Shown here one piece after another: positions 1 through 8,462 of a DNA stretch of 27,781 bases; the first letter of the stretch is position 1, and every line of letters begins with the position of its first letter. A program made the translations under genes and the position numbers. Below the pieces are notes generated by a model. It saw nothing but the letters and a program-made list of their open reading frames with translations. It had not been told where the DNA came from and searched no databases. Source of the stretch: an uncultured Oscillospiraceae bacterium (GTDB lineage: Bacteria; Bacillota; Clostridia; Oscillospirales; Acutalibacteraceae); the NCBI GenBank assembly GCA_959596515.1, contig CAUFXR010000027.1, positions 1 to 27,781 of the forward strand, in the 5' to 3' direction.

Positions 1-32
1 TTCGTTCTCTTATCATCAAGAAGGAAGCTTAA
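1..32 (+). CDS. rpsF: 30S ribosomal protein S6, C-terminal end (partial)
   Basis: Only the last nine codons are present. The frame starting at base 3 reads RSLIIKKEA and stops with TAA at 30-32, just before the ribosome site of ssb. A short basic tail of this kind fits the end of S6. The order S6, SSB, S18 is the conserved bacterial rpsF-ssb-rpsR operon, so position supports the call more than the nine residues do. Most of the gene lies outside the window. Confidence 0.7.
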   Translation, partial: RSLIIKKEA

Positions 33-47
33 GAGGAGGCCGATGAA

Positions 48-500
48 ATGCTCAACACCGCGATTTTAATGGGCAGGCTGACTGCCGATCCTGAGCTTCG
101 TCACACTCCCAGCGATGTGGCTGTTACCAGCTTCACCTTGGCCGTTGACCGTTCTTATGTAAAATCCGGCGCCGACCGTCAAGTCGATTTTATCGACATC
201 GTGGCATGGCGCAATACCGCCGAATTTGTCTGCCGTTATTTCCATAAAGGTCAGCTGGTGGCGGTACAGGGTTCGATTCAAACCCGAAGCTATACAGATA
301 AGGAAGGCAACAAGCGCAAAGCCTTTGAAGTGGTAGCCGACAATGTCCACTTTGCCGAGCCGAAACGGGACAGCTCCTATTCTCAGGCTCCGGCGCAGCA
401 GAACACTTATCGTCAGGAAGTTACTGAACCCGCCGCTTATTCCACAGGAAGCACCGGCGATTTCGAGGAAGTACTCACCGACGACGATCTGCCGTTTTAA
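48..500 (+). CDS. ssb: Single-stranded DNA-binding protein
   Basis: Binds single-stranded DNA during replication, repair and recombination. The 150-residue product has an OB fold over roughly residues 1-105: it begins MLNTAILMGRLTADPELR, and VDFIDIVAWRNTAEFVCRY is the classic SSB core. A Gln/Ser/Thr-rich flexible linker follows. It ends in the acidic tip DDDLPF, the peptide that recruits partner proteins in bacterial SSBs. The start at 48 is preceded by AAGAGGAGG; another ATG at 43 is out of frame. The gene sits 15 bases after the rpsF stop and 37 bases before rpsR, so it is very likely co-transcribed with both. Length and domains are normal for the family. Confidence 0.97.
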   Translation: MLNTAILMGRLTADPELRHTPSDVAVTSFTLAVDRSYVKSGADRQVDFIDIVAWRNTAEFVCRYFHKGQLVAVQGSIQTRSYTDKEGNKRKAFEVVADNVHFAEPKRDSSYSQAPAQQNTYRQEVTEPAAYSTGSTGDFEEVLTDDDLPF

Positions 501-537
501 TGTTTAATCATAATGATAAGATAAGGAGGATTACACC

Positions 538-798
538 ATGGCTGATAGACCGGAAAGACCCGAAAGAGACAACCGCCGCGGCGGCCGTAAAGGCCGTAAG
601 AAGGTTTGCGGTTTCTGCGTAGATAAAGTAGAATCCATTGATTACAAGGATGTGGCTAGACTCCGCCGCTACATTTCTGAGCGTGCGAAGATCCTGCCCC
701 GCAGAGTTACCGGCACCTGTGCCCGTCATCAGCGCGAGCTGACTGTGGCCATTAAGCGTGCCCGTCATTTAGCTCTGCTGCCCTTCTCCAGCGATTGA
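538..798 (+). CDS. rpsR: 30S ribosomal protein S18
   Basis: Small-subunit ribosomal protein that packs against S6 on the platform of the 30S subunit. The 86-residue product has a basic N-terminus, a KVCGFC segment (one CxxC pair near residues 23-26), the core ARLRRYISERAKILPRR, and the end GTCARHQRELTVAIKRAR followed by HLALLPF, all typical of S18. The CxxC suggests the cysteine-containing, possibly zinc-associated form. The start at 538 has an AAGGAGG site eight bases upstream. It is the last gene of the rpsF-ssb-rpsR operon and is followed about 125 bases later by a strong terminator. Confidence 0.97.
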   Translation: MADRPERPERDNRRGGRKGRKKVCGFCVDKVESIDYKDVARLRRYISERAKILPRRVTGTCARHQRELTVAIKRARHLALLPFSSD

Positions 799-923
799 TT
801 TCTCATGGGATTTCTCTCTCGTTTCTGGGGTTTCTGTTCTGCGCAAAGGAAATTTTTAAAATTTTCTTGCCTGTTCCGAAACGCCGAAAATCATTTGAGA
901 CTTCCCACAAAGATTCACTGATC

Positions 924-959
924 AAAAAGGCGTGCTTTTTCTAAGCACGCCTTTTTCTT
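924..959 (+). terminator. Rho-independent terminator of the rpsF-ssb-rpsR operon
   Basis: The inverted repeat GGCGTGCT / AGCACGCC (929-936 and 944-951) is flanked by an A-run on the left and TTTTTCTTT on the right. The hairpin plus T-tract lies downstream of rpsR with no gene between. The A-run could let it work in both directions. Confidence 0.85.
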
Positions 960-1043
960 TTGCCTTCGCAAGCCACCAGTTCTCCGGTGAGAAGAGTGAA
1001 CGAGCTTTCACTTCAAATATATGCGGATGAGTGCGGCAGGACT

Positions 1044-1323
1044 GGCAGGTATCCCCAAATCGCGAACGCAAACGGACCGGCAGGTATCCCCGAATCGTAG
1101 GCGTAAACGGATCGGCAAATATCCCCGAATCGTAGGCGTAAACGGATCGGCAAATATCCCCGAATCGCGAGCGCAAACGGACCGGCAGGTATCACCGAAT
1201 CGCGAGCGCAAACGGACCGGCAAATATCGCCGAATCGTGAGCGAAAACGAATCGGCAGGTATCACCGAATCGTGAGCGCAAACGGACCGGCAGGTATCAC
1301 CGAATCGCGAGCGCAAACGAATT
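1044..1323. repeat. 35-bp tandem repeat, eight contiguous copies
   Basis: Units start at 1044, 1079, 1114, 1149, 1184, 1219, 1254 and 1289. Each begins GGCAGGTATC or GGCAAATATC and runs through CGAATCG to AAACGG, with no spacers. Units differ at a few linked positions: some read TCGCGAGCGCAAACGGAC, others TCGTAGGCGTAAACGGAT. A decayed ninth unit may follow at 1324-1358. Because 35 is not a multiple of three, the open frames crossing it show a 35-residue period on either strand and have no ribosome site, so the block is most likely non-coding. It lies between the rpsR terminator and the glg terminator. A variable-number minisatellite is the simplest reading. Confidence 0.92.
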
Positions 1324-1601
1324 GACAAGCGTGATCGGATCAATAAATGCGAGAAGACTGAATTGATATCAGCAAGTTTCTGAGATTCCTGAATATTTAT
1401 TCAAAGTAAAGTGGTTCGGTACAGACCCTATGGCATGAGGAATATGTGGAAAATAAATTTTGAGGTATCTTTTAAGGTTTTTATCGGCAACAAACCTGAC
1501 TAGCATTTTCCGGCCTGTTGGCTTAACCCCTGGGGATAACTCGTATTTTGAGAAAGTCCTTAGACTTTCACGGATCGCCCGCCTGATTAAAGGCACTCAG
1601 A
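1324..1601. other. Gene-free spacer with a small stem-loop
   Basis: No convincing gene is seen. The only notable item is the inverted repeat GAAAGTC (1552-1558) / GACTTTC (1563-1569) with a four-base loop, not followed by a T-run. A 75-codon minus-strand frame here starts with GTG, lacks a ribosome site and has no recognisable family features. Confidence 0.5.
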
Positions 1602-1640
1602 TGAAAAAGGCTTCGCGTGATACGCGAAGCCTTTTAAGCA
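1602..1640 (-). terminator. Rho-independent terminator of the glgBCDA operon
   Basis: Perfect inverted repeat AAAAGGCTTCGCG (1605-1617) / CGCGAAGCCTTTT (1623-1635) with a five-base loop. Read on the minus strand it ends in CCTTTTTC, 12 bases past the glgA stop. It may also act on the plus strand. Confidence 0.85.
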
Positions 1641-1651
1641 ATTCTTTTCTC

Positions 1652-3085
1652 TTATTCTTTCAGCATAGCCCGGTAGAGCCTGATGTATTCGTTGGCTGAC
1701 TTTCCCCAGCTGTTGTCACATTCCATTGCCCGCTTCATCAGAACTTTCCAGCCGCCTTCCTCATTCCAATAACCGGCAATAGCCCGGCGAATCGCTCCCA
1801 GCATATCCTGGGAGTCATAGGTCTGGAAGGTGAATCCATTGCCTTTCCCGTCGCCGCTGTCGCTGATAGAATCCTTTAAACCGCCGGTTTCCCGGACGAT
1901 AGGAATCGTTCCATATCTTAGAGCGATCATCTGAGAAAGACCACAGGGTTCGCTCTTAGAGGGCATCAGGAACATATCGGCGCCGGCGTAAATTTTTCTG
2001 GAAAGCTCCGGCACAAAGCCAAAGCAGGCGCAGAATCTTCCCGGATATTTTTCCTGCATGCTCTTAAAGAAGCTCTCATATTCCCAATCGCCGGAACCCA
2101 GCACGACAAACTGAACATTTTCTTCCCGCATCAGCTGATCCATGGCCTCTTTCACCAGGTCTAACCCCTTGTGAGAAACCAGACGTGTCACCATACCAAT
2201 CAGAGGGATCTCCGGATTTTGCTCTAAACCTAAGCGTTCCTGTAAGGCCCGTTTATTTTCCGCCTTGCCAGATAGGTCATCGATACTGTAATTGGCGTAA
2301 AGATTCGGATCGGTTTCCGGGTTATAATTCTCCACATCGATTCCATTCAAAATGCCGGAAAGCTTCCACTGACGCTCCTTTAAAATGGGATCTAAGCCAT
2401 GGCTGAACCAAGGATCCAAAATTTCCTGAGCATAGGTCGGACTTACCGTGCTCACACGATTCGCGGTTTCAATCGCGCCCTTCATCAAATTGACACATCC
2501 GTCGAATTCCACTATTGAGGTATCATACTCCGGCAGGCCCAAAACATCCTCTAACAGCTCCATGCCGTATTTTCCCTGGTATTGAATGTTATGAATGGTA
2601 AACAAGGTCTTGATCCCCTGATACCAATCATTATTGGCATAGAATAGGCTATAGTAAATCGGGACCAGAGCTGTTTGCCAGTCGTTACAGTGGATGATAT
2701 CCGGTTTGAAATCAATGTATGGCAGCATTTCCAACGCCGCACGAGACAGGAAGGAAAATCTTTCCGCATCATCATAGTGGCCATAAAGGCCCTTTCTCTT
2801 AAAATAGTACTGATTATCCAACAGATAATAAATCACGCCGCCGTGACGAGCCTCAAACACGCCGCAATACTGTCTTCTCCAGCTGACCGGCACAGAAAGG
2901 CTGGTGATGAACCGCATATTGTCCCGCAATTCCTGAGGGATGTCCTCGTACATGGGCATAACGATCCGGCAGCCGATCAGTCTCTGGCGCAGCGCCTGGG
3001 GCAAGGACCCCGCCACATCACCTAAGCCACCGGATGCCGCGAACGGGAGAGCTTCGCTGGTGCAAAATAAAACTTTCAAACTCAT
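1652..3085 (-). CDS. glgA: Glycogen synthase (ADP-glucose dependent, GT5 family)
   Basis: Transfers glucose from ADP-glucose to the growing alpha-1,4-glucan chain in the cytoplasm. The 477-residue product has the two-lobed GT5 layout. The N-terminal starch-synthase catalytic domain includes the GGLGDVAGSLP loop and DIIHCNDWQTALVP; the C-terminal GT1-like lobe includes GMVTRLVSHKGLDLV and SEPCGLSQMIALRYGT followed by the TGGL loop. The usual K-T-G-G-L substrate loop reads A-S-G-G-L here (residues 17-21), a variant I recall from other Firmicutes synthases. The start at 3085 has AAAGGGGG just upstream, eight bases from the glgD stop, so translation is probably coupled. It is the last gene of the glg operon. 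Length is normal and no damage is seen. Confidence 0.96.
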   Translation of the reverse strand: MSLKVLFCTSEALPFAASGGLGDVAGSLPQALRQRLIGCRIVMPMYEDIPQELRDNMRFITSLSVPVSWRRQYCGVFEARHGGVIYYLLDNQYYFKRKGLYGHYDDAERFSFLSRAALEMLPYIDFKPDIIHCNDWQTALVPIYYSLFYANNDWYQGIKTLFTIHNIQYQGKYGMELLEDVLGLPEYDTSIVEFDGCVNLMKGAIETANRVSTVSPTYAQEILDPWFSHGLDPILKERQWKLSGILNGIDVENYNPETDPNLYANYSIDDLSGKAENKRALQERLGLEQNPEIPLIGMVTRLVSHKGLDLVKEAMDQLMREENVQFVVLGSGDWEYESFFKSMQEKYPGRFCACFGFVPELSRKIYAGADMFLMPSKSEPCGLSQMIALRYGTIPIVRETGGLKDSISDSGDGKGNGFTFQTYDSQDMLGAIRRAIAGYWNEEGGWKVLMKRAMECDNSWGKSANEYIRLYRAMLKE

Positions 3086-3093
3086 TACCCCCT

Positions 3094-4209
3094 TTAAACC
3101 ACAGACGCTTTACTGATATATACCGGATAGGATTGGAAGCCCATCAGAGTTCTTCCGTCCTTGATCAATACATCTTTATCCGTAATGACATATTTCAGGC
3201 TGCAATTGGTACCGATCCTGGTGTCCTGCATGATGACACAGTTTTTCACCTTGGCGCCTTTATCAATTTTTACACCGCGGAACAGAATACAATTTTCCAC
3301 CTCTCCGTCGATCACGCAGCCGTTGGCGATCAAGGAGTTTTTCACCACCGAACCCAAACCGTATTTAGTGGGCATATCGTCGCGAACCTTGGTGTAAATG
3401 GGACGCTGCGCGTTAAACAGGTCGTCCCGAATCTCGCTGCTCATCAGCTCCATATTGGCCTCGAAATAATCGTTCACGGAACAGATCACATGGGAATAGT
3501 GGTCAAATTCATAACCGAACATTTTTAGCCGATCCACATTAGATTGGAGAATATCCCGCTTAAAGTTGGTTTTATTCCGGCTGCTGCACTCATTTACCAG
3601 CCGGATCAGCAGCTCCCGCTTGATTAGCAGCATATTGAAAGCATAATTGTATTCCTCGTCGCCATTAGGATCAATAATCAAATCCTTAATCCGCCCGTCG
3701 GGCTCCAGGGAAAGCACCATGGTTTCGTCGCCGTTTTTCGGCAACTTACCCCAACGATAGATCAAAGTGACATCTGCTTCATTTTTGATATGTTCCGCGA
3801 TCACACGCTTGAAATCCATATTAAAAATGGCGTCGCAGTCGGAAAGCAGGACATACTCTTCTTTGCAGTTAACTAAAAAGCCCATATTGGCGTGAAGGAT
3901 CTCAATCCGGTTGGAGAAATCCCCGCCTCCGCCGCCGAAGGGAGGCAGAATAAACAGGCCGTCCCGTTTTCTAGAAAGGTCCCATGCCTTACCGGTTCCC
4001 AGATGATCCATCAGGGATTGATAATTTCGTTTGGTAATTACCCCTACCCGGTTGATACCGGAGTTCACCATACTGCTCAGCGTAAAATCGATCATACGGT
4101 ATCTGCCGCCGATGGGCACGCTGGCCATGGTGCGGCGATCCGTCAATTCCCGAATCGATTCCTCATGCATATTGGAAAAAAGCAATCCCATTACATTATT
4201 TCCGCGCAT
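3094..4209 (-). CDS. glgD: Glucose-1-phosphate adenylyltransferase, regulatory subunit GlgD
   Basis: Non-catalytic partner of GlgC in Firmicutes ADP-glucose pyrophosphorylase, supplying ADP-glucose for glycogen. The 371-residue product has the nucleotidyltransferase fold (PIGGRYRMIDFTLSSMVNSG) and a C-terminal left-handed beta-helix of hexapeptide repeats (NCILFRGVKIDKGAKVKNC). It lacks the GGxGxRL signature at the N-terminus, beginning MGLLFSN after a short leader, and has LLSDCDAIF where GlgC has SGDHIYKMD. Those changes are hallmarks of GlgD. I chose the ATG at 4209 because GGAGGTGGCG precedes it at good spacing; a start ten codons upstream is possible but lacks such a site. It overlaps the end of glgC by 14 bases, which implies translational coupling. 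Confidence 0.94.
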   Translation of the reverse strand: MRGNNVMGLLFSNMHEESIRELTDRRTMASVPIGGRYRMIDFTLSSMVNSGINRVGVITKRNYQSLMDHLGTGKAWDLSRKRDGLFILPPFGGGGGDFSNRIEILHANMGFLVNCKEEYVLLSDCDAIFNMDFKRVIAEHIKNEADVTLIYRWGKLPKNGDETMVLSLEPDGRIKDLIIDPNGDEEYNYAFNMLLIKRELLIRLVNECSSRNKTNFKRDILQSNVDRLKMFGYEFDHYSHVICSVNDYFEANMELMSSEIRDDLFNAQRPIYTKVRDDMPTKYGLGSVVKNSLIANGCVIDGEVENCILFRGVKIDKGAKVKNCVIMQDTRIGTNCSLKYVITDKDVLIKDGRTLMGFQSYPVYISKASVV

Positions 4210-5425
4210 TTTTCGCCACCTCCGGAATATCTTTATCAATCATAGCCTTGGGGGCCACCACGGCTCCAGCGCCGATTTTAATGTTGTCCCCAATCACAGC
4301 CACGCCCCATTCGTCCTTCTGCTCGATATCCTCCGGACGGGCGCCGACCACGGCGTTTTTACCCACCACGGCGTTTTCCGCCACAATAGCGTACTGCACC
4401 ACCGCGCCTTCCTCAATTCTGGCTCCTGGCATAACGATGGAGTCCTTTACCACCGCGCCGGGCGCCACGTGCACGCCGGCAAACAGAACAGAAAAATCCA
4501 CGTTTCCATAAACGTTACAGCCATCAGCTACCAGGGAATTCTGGATTACTGCTTCGTCACCCACATATTGAGGCGGCATCACCGGATTTCTGGAATAGAT
4601 TTTCCAATTTTCATCACTTAGATCCAGAGTGGTGTTGGGGTCCAGCAGATCCATGTTGGACTCCCAGAGGCTGTCGATGGTTCCCACATCCTTCCAATAG
4701 CCTTGGAATTCATAGGCGAACATCCGCTCACCCGCGTTGAGCATGGCGGGCAGCACGTTTTTGCCGAAATCGTTGCTGGAATTTTTATCCTTTTCGTCGG
4801 CAATTAAATATTCTTTCAGCTTACTCCAGCTGAACACGTAGATCCCCATGGAAGCTTTCGTGCTTTTTGGCACCTTGGGCTTCTCGTCAAACTCATAAAT
4901 AGAACCATCCGGATTGGTATTCAAGATACCGAACCGAGAGGCCTCCGCCAGGGGCACGTCGATTACGGCGATAGTGCACGACGCCTTTTTCTCCTTGTGA
5001 TAGGCCACCATTTTGGAATAATCCATTTTATAGATGTGGTCACCAGACAGGACCACTACGTAATCCGGGTCGTACCGATCAATGTAATCCATATTCTGAT
5101 AGATTGCGTTAGCGGTACCCTTATACCAGTCCGCGCCCCGGCTGCGCTGATAGGGTGGCAGCACCTGTACACCGCTGTTCATACTGTCCAAGTCCCAAGG
5201 CTGGCCGTTTCCGATGTACTCATTGAGCACCAACGGCTGGTACTGAGTCAAAACACCCACCGCCTCAATGCCGGAATTTACGCAGTTAGACAAAGGAAAA
5301 TCAATGATTCTGTACTTTCCTCCATACGCTACCGCCGGCTTCGCCAATTTAGTGGTCAACACTCCTAACCTGCTGCCTTGTCCTCCCGCCAAGATCATGG
5401 CGACTGTTTCCTGTTTTGGGAACAT
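4196..5425 (-). CDS. glgC: Glucose-1-phosphate adenylyltransferase, catalytic subunit
   Basis: Makes ADP-glucose from ATP and glucose-1-phosphate, the committed step of bacterial glycogen synthesis. The 409-residue product starts MFPKQETVAMILAGGQGSRL, containing the GGxGxRL nucleotide loop, followed by KPAVAYGGKYRIIDFPLSN, the SGDHIYKMDYS metal and substrate segment, FDEKP, and YWKDVGTIDSLWESNMDLL. A C-terminal beta-helix (GAVVKDSIVMPGARIEEGAV) completes the family plan. Start 5425 is preceded by AGAAGGAGG; an in-frame ATG 13 codons upstream has a poorer context. It lies 47 bases after glgB and overlaps glgD, which is expected to be its partner subunit. Confidence 0.96.
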   Translation of the reverse strand: MFPKQETVAMILAGGQGSRLGVLTTKLAKPAVAYGGKYRIIDFPLSNCVNSGIEAVGVLTQYQPLVLNEYIGNGQPWDLDSMNSGVQVLPPYQRSRGADWYKGTANAIYQNMDYIDRYDPDYVVVLSGDHIYKMDYSKMVAYHKEKKASCTIAVIDVPLAEASRFGILNTNPDGSIYEFDEKPKVPKSTKASMGIYVFSWSKLKEYLIADEKDKNSSNDFGKNVLPAMLNAGERMFAYEFQGYWKDVGTIDSLWESNMDLLDPNTTLDLSDENWKIYSRNPVMPPQYVGDEAVIQNSLVADGCNVYGNVDFSVLFAGVHVAPGAVVKDSIVMPGARIEEGAVVQYAIVAENAVVGKNAVVGARPEDIEQKDEWGVAVIGDNIKIGAGAVVAPKAMIDKDIPEVAKNARK

Positions 5426-5472
5426 CTTTTCATTCCTCCTTCTGCAAGGTTCTATCTGATTCATTTATTTTG

Positions 5473-7494
5473 TCAGGATTTTACCGCTGCCTTTTTTCGT
5501 GTCCTGGGTTTTCTGGGGGCCTTGGCCGCTTTTGCTTCCTTTTTCACCGGTTCGGCAAGCTCCTTTAGCTCCGGGGCCTTCCTTACCGGCTTTTTCCGCA
5601 CACATTTCAGGAACAATACCGACATAGGCGGCAACGTCAGCTCGATAGACTGCTCATAACCATGCATCGCGACATTCTCTGATTTGATGCTGCTGCCATT
5701 GGTTGTACCGCATCCGCCAAATTCTTTAGCCTCAGAGTTGAACACTTCCGCATAAGTGCCGGCAAAGGGTACGCCAAAGCGATAGGGTTTCCGTTCCACC
5801 GGCTGGAAGTTGCACACCGCGATCAGCTCTTTTCCGTCTTTGTCGATTCTTCTGAAGCAGATCACGCTCTGAGTATAGTCGTCGTTGGAAATCCAGGAAA
5901 ATCCATCCCAGGAGAAGTCCACCTGCCACAACGGGCTGGATTCCAAGTAAAACCGGTTCAGCGCTTTCACAAAAGTCTGCATCTGCTGGTGCTGCGGATA
6001 CTGTAACAGTCCCCAATCCAGCTCCGATTCAAAATCCCATTCCTTAAACTGGCCAAGCTCTGTGCCCATGAAGGTGAGCTTTTTCCCAGGATGGGCTATC
6101 ATATACGCTAAAAACGCTCTGGTGTTGGCAAATTTCTGCTCCACCGTTCCAGGCATTTTATTGATCAGGGAGCCCTTTCCGTGAACCACCTCGTCATGAG
6201 AGATCGGCAGAATAAAATTCTCGGAAAAAGCGTAGAAAAAGGAAAATGTCAGATTGTCATGGTTGAAAGAACGATACAACGGATCCAGTGACATGTAATG
6301 AAGCATATCGTTCATCCAGCCCATATTCCACTTATAATTGAATCCCAAGCCGCCCGCGTAGGTAGGCTTGGAAACCATCGGCCAGGAAGTGGACTCCTCG
6401 GCGATCATCATGACATCCGGCTGTACCGCGAAAGCCGACTCGTTGAGGCGCTGCAAAAACGCCACCGCCTCCAGGTTCTCCTTCCCGCCGTATTTGTTTG
6501 GAACCCATTCTCCGTCCTTGCGGCTGTAATCCAAATACAGCATAGAGGCCACCGCGTCGCACCGAATACCGTCAACATGGTACTTTTCCAGCCAAAACAC
6601 AGCGCTGGAAATCAGAAAGCTAATGACCTCGTTTCTGCCGTAGTCGAATACCAGCGTTCCCCAGTCCTTATGCTCGCCCTTTCTCGGGTCCGCGTATTCG
6701 TAGCAGCAGGTTCCGTCAAACCTGGCCAGTCCGTGAATATCCCGGGGGAAATGCGCCGGCACCCAGTCCATGATCACGCTGACTCCCGCCTGATGACAGC
6801 GATCCACGAATCTCATAAACTCCTTAGGATCTCCGTACCGGGCGGTCGGCGCAAAGTAGCCGGCCACCTGGTATCCCCAGGAACCATCATAGGGATACTC
6901 CGTCATAGGCATCAGTTCAATATGGGTATACCCCATCTCTTTCACGTAGGGAATCAGCTCATCGGCAAACTTCTCATAGGAGAAAGGATTGCCATCGGCG
7001 AACTTCCTCCAGGATCCGGCATGAACCTCGTAAATATTCACCGGATTGGTATAATGGGGATGCCGCGCCTTATATTGATACCAGGCGCTGTCGTTCCATT
7101 CATAGCCGTCCAGGCTGTAAAATTTGGAGGCGTTAGAGGGACGAGTTTCATAATGGTAAGCGTAAGGATCCGCCTTCATCAGCACCTCGCCTTCCAGCGT
7201 GGTGACCGCATAGCGGTAAACGTCATACTCTTTAACCTTGTCCGGGATAAAGCACTGCCAGACACCCCCATCGGAAATTCTCTCCATGGGGTCCTTCTTT
7301 TCATCCCAACCGTTAAACTCACCGACTACGGAGACTTTTACCGCGTTAGGAGCCCAGGTGCGAAAGACGACGCCCTCTTTTCCATCCTGCTCCATCTTAT
7401 GGGAGCCTAAATATTCATAGGTTTTGTAATTGGTTCCCTCATGAAATAGGTAGAGCGCTAAATTATCGCGTTCGGCGTCCTGATTCTTTTTCAT
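5473..7494 (-). CDS. glgB: 1,4-alpha-glucan branching enzyme with a Lys/Ala-rich tail
   Basis: Introduces alpha-1,6 branches into glycogen. The 673-residue GH13 protein has an N-terminal CBM48 region (VVFRTWAPNAVKVSVVGEFN, about 42-61), then the TIM-barrel. Catalytic residues visible are D313 (DGIRCDAV), E366 (MIAEES) and D434 (ISHDEVVHGK), with DWVPAHFPRD as the first conserved region. A C-terminal beta domain ends near residue 632. The last 40 or so residues are unusual: repeats of KKP, KAPR and KPRTRKK rich in Lys, Ala and Pro, resembling a histone-like basic tail. AAGGAG lies ten bases before the start at 7494. It is the first gene of the glg operon, with a promoter at 7594-7622. Confidence 0.96.
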   Translation of the reverse strand: MKKNQDAERDNLALYLFHEGTNYKTYEYLGSHKMEQDGKEGVVFRTWAPNAVKVSVVGEFNGWDEKKDPMERISDGGVWQCFIPDKVKEYDVYRYAVTTLEGEVLMKADPYAYHYETRPSNASKFYSLDGYEWNDSAWYQYKARHPHYTNPVNIYEVHAGSWRKFADGNPFSYEKFADELIPYVKEMGYTHIELMPMTEYPYDGSWGYQVAGYFAPTARYGDPKEFMRFVDRCHQAGVSVIMDWVPAHFPRDIHGLARFDGTCCYEYADPRKGEHKDWGTLVFDYGRNEVISFLISSAVFWLEKYHVDGIRCDAVASMLYLDYSRKDGEWVPNKYGGKENLEAVAFLQRLNESAFAVQPDVMMIAEESTSWPMVSKPTYAGGLGFNYKWNMGWMNDMLHYMSLDPLYRSFNHDNLTFSFFYAFSENFILPISHDEVVHGKGSLINKMPGTVEQKFANTRAFLAYMIAHPGKKLTFMGTELGQFKEWDFESELDWGLLQYPQHQQMQTFVKALNRFYLESSPLWQVDFSWDGFSWISNDDYTQSVICFRRIDKDGKELIAVCNFQPVERKPYRFGVPFAGTYAEVFNSEAKEFGGCGTTNGSSIKSENVAMHGYEQSIELTLPPMSVLFLKCVRKKPVRKAPELKELAEPVKKEAKAAKAPRKPRTRKKAAVKS

Positions 7495-7593
7495 TGCAAA
7501 TCAACTCCTTACCGCACACCGAAAGTCAGGAAAACCCACAGGTTTTTCGTCCCGGACATGCCAATCGAACAGTCTTTTTTCTTTCTTGTTTCT

Positions 7594-7622
7594 ATCATAG
7601 CAAGTTTATAAAAATAATTCAA
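7594..7622 (-). promoter_or_regulatory. Predicted sigma-A promoter of the glgBCDA operon
   Basis: On the minus strand a TTGAAT -35 box (7617-7622) and a TATGAT -10 box (7594-7599) are separated by exactly 17 bases. Transcription would begin near 7587, giving a leader of about 90 bases before glgB. The leader has a short complementary pair (AAAACC / GGTTTT around 7532-7547) whose role is unknown. Confidence 0.7.
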
Positions 7623-8366
7623 GAGGTATTTGGTTATTTTCTTATAAACCAAACATTAAATTTAAAATTAATTTATATATATTTAACAAGTATAATTTAA
7701 AAACAATTTGTAACAAAACAACCGAAATCCTCTTAAAGCACAACCACTATCTTACCATGAACGCCTTGTCGAAAAGTAGCGCATTTTCTTTTCTAAAAGC
7801 TTCCTAAATTATTTTCATACCACCAGTAGTCAGAAGGGCGCAGCTTCCCCCTTTGAAAAAACTTCTGAGAACTTCCGTTAGTGACCTCCACTGCCTCAGG
7901 GGATCGCACCCTTTTCACCCTTGCTTTACTAATTCACCGCCGTTATCCCCCGGCATTCCTTTTCAAATTTTTGATTCGCTGTTTGAGAGTTAGGAAACTT
8001 GCAGCTTTTCTTCTGTTCCTGGCAGAAAAAGTTTCAAAGCAACCAAGCTGATTGGAAAGAAACCTTCCCAAATTCTTATCTCGGGTCGCAACGCTATCTT
8101 TTTCGGAAAAGTCTGATAAAAAATGTTCTATCCAACGAAGACCATTAAATTTCATGTCCTTGGCCGCCGTTAAACTTTTTCAAGTGGCGGTCCGGAAAAC
8201 GCCCGGCCAATTCGCTTATAAAATAATGATGAGGAAATTTTAAGATGTCCCGCTGGAACGGTCCTTCCCAGTTTCAGTTCCTCGGATTTCCGGTAATAAT
8301 CTTCGCTATCTGACGAACTGTTTTTCCCGGCATATTTTTCTGTATTTTTTTCCGCGCCCGAATCAG
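7623..8366. other. Gene-free interval between glg promoter and integrative remnant
   Basis: About 740 bases. The first 100 are very AT-rich (upstream of the glg promoter). The rest contains short open frames, the longest a 70-codon, highly basic frame at 7943-8155 on the minus strand that matches no family I recognise. On the minus strand just left of 8367 a 31-codon frame reads ARKKIQKNMPGKTVRQIAKI, which could be a scrap of a DNA-binding protein, but this is too short to name. I see no RNA gene. Confidence 0.45.
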
Positions 8367-8410
8367 CATAAAAAAACCTCCCATCTCTTTCCGAGATGTT
8401 CTTAGCGGAG
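8367..8410 (-). terminator. Terminator-like repeat, copy 1 (inverted relative to 26577-26620)
   Basis: On the minus strand: CTCC-x-CTAAG at the 5' side, an internal CATCTC / GAGATG stem, then GGGAGG followed by TTTTTTTATG. It follows the recombinase stub and could end transcription of the integrative remnant. A related 44-bp sequence (35 of 44 positions equal) occurs on the plus strand at 26577-26620. Confidence 0.65.
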
Positions 8411-8425
8411 ATTTGAGGGCTATAT

Positions 8426-8456
8426 GTACCCGAAAGGCATTTTACCTTTCGGGTAC
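8426..8456. other. Perfect 12-bp stem-loop after the recombinase stub
   Basis: GTACCCGAAAGG (8426-8437) and CCTTTCGGGTAC (8445-8456) form a perfect hairpin with a seven-base loop, six bases past the recombinase stop on the minus strand. On that strand no T-run follows; on the plus strand TGCTTTTC follows. It may be a weak terminator, a 3'-end stabiliser or part of an element end. Confidence 0.6.
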
Positions 8457-8462
8457 TGCTTT

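Noticed and set aside
1044..1323. CRISPR array
   Set aside because: The 35-bp units are head to tail with no unique spacers, and no cas genes are nearby.
1008..1343. Repeat-protein gene in the tandem array (long open frames on both strands)
   Set aside because: Open frames arise from the 35-bp period; they lack ribosome sites and natural ends, and occur on both strands alike.
3020..3050. Loss of the catalytic lysine loop in GlgA as an inactivating change
   Set aside because: A-S-G-G-L in place of K-T-G-G-L is, as far as I recall, a recurrent form in Firmicutes synthases, and the rest of the enzyme is intact.
3034..4621. Long plus-strand frames opposite glgD and glgC
   Set aside because: Antisense to intact glgC and glgD; no ribosome sites and no recognisable domains.
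6298..7410. 370-codon plus-strand frame opposite glgB
   Set aside because: Fully antisense to a well-supported branching enzyme, no ribosome site, His/Arg/Ile-rich shadow composition.
1652..7494. Glycogen operon as a novel system
   Set aside because: glgB-glgC-glgD-glgA is an established Firmicutes pathway; apart from the GlgB tail nothing is unusual.
7943..8155. 70-codon basic protein on the minus strand
   Set aside because: Weak start with AAGG only about four bases upstream, no family features, in a region with no other coding signal.
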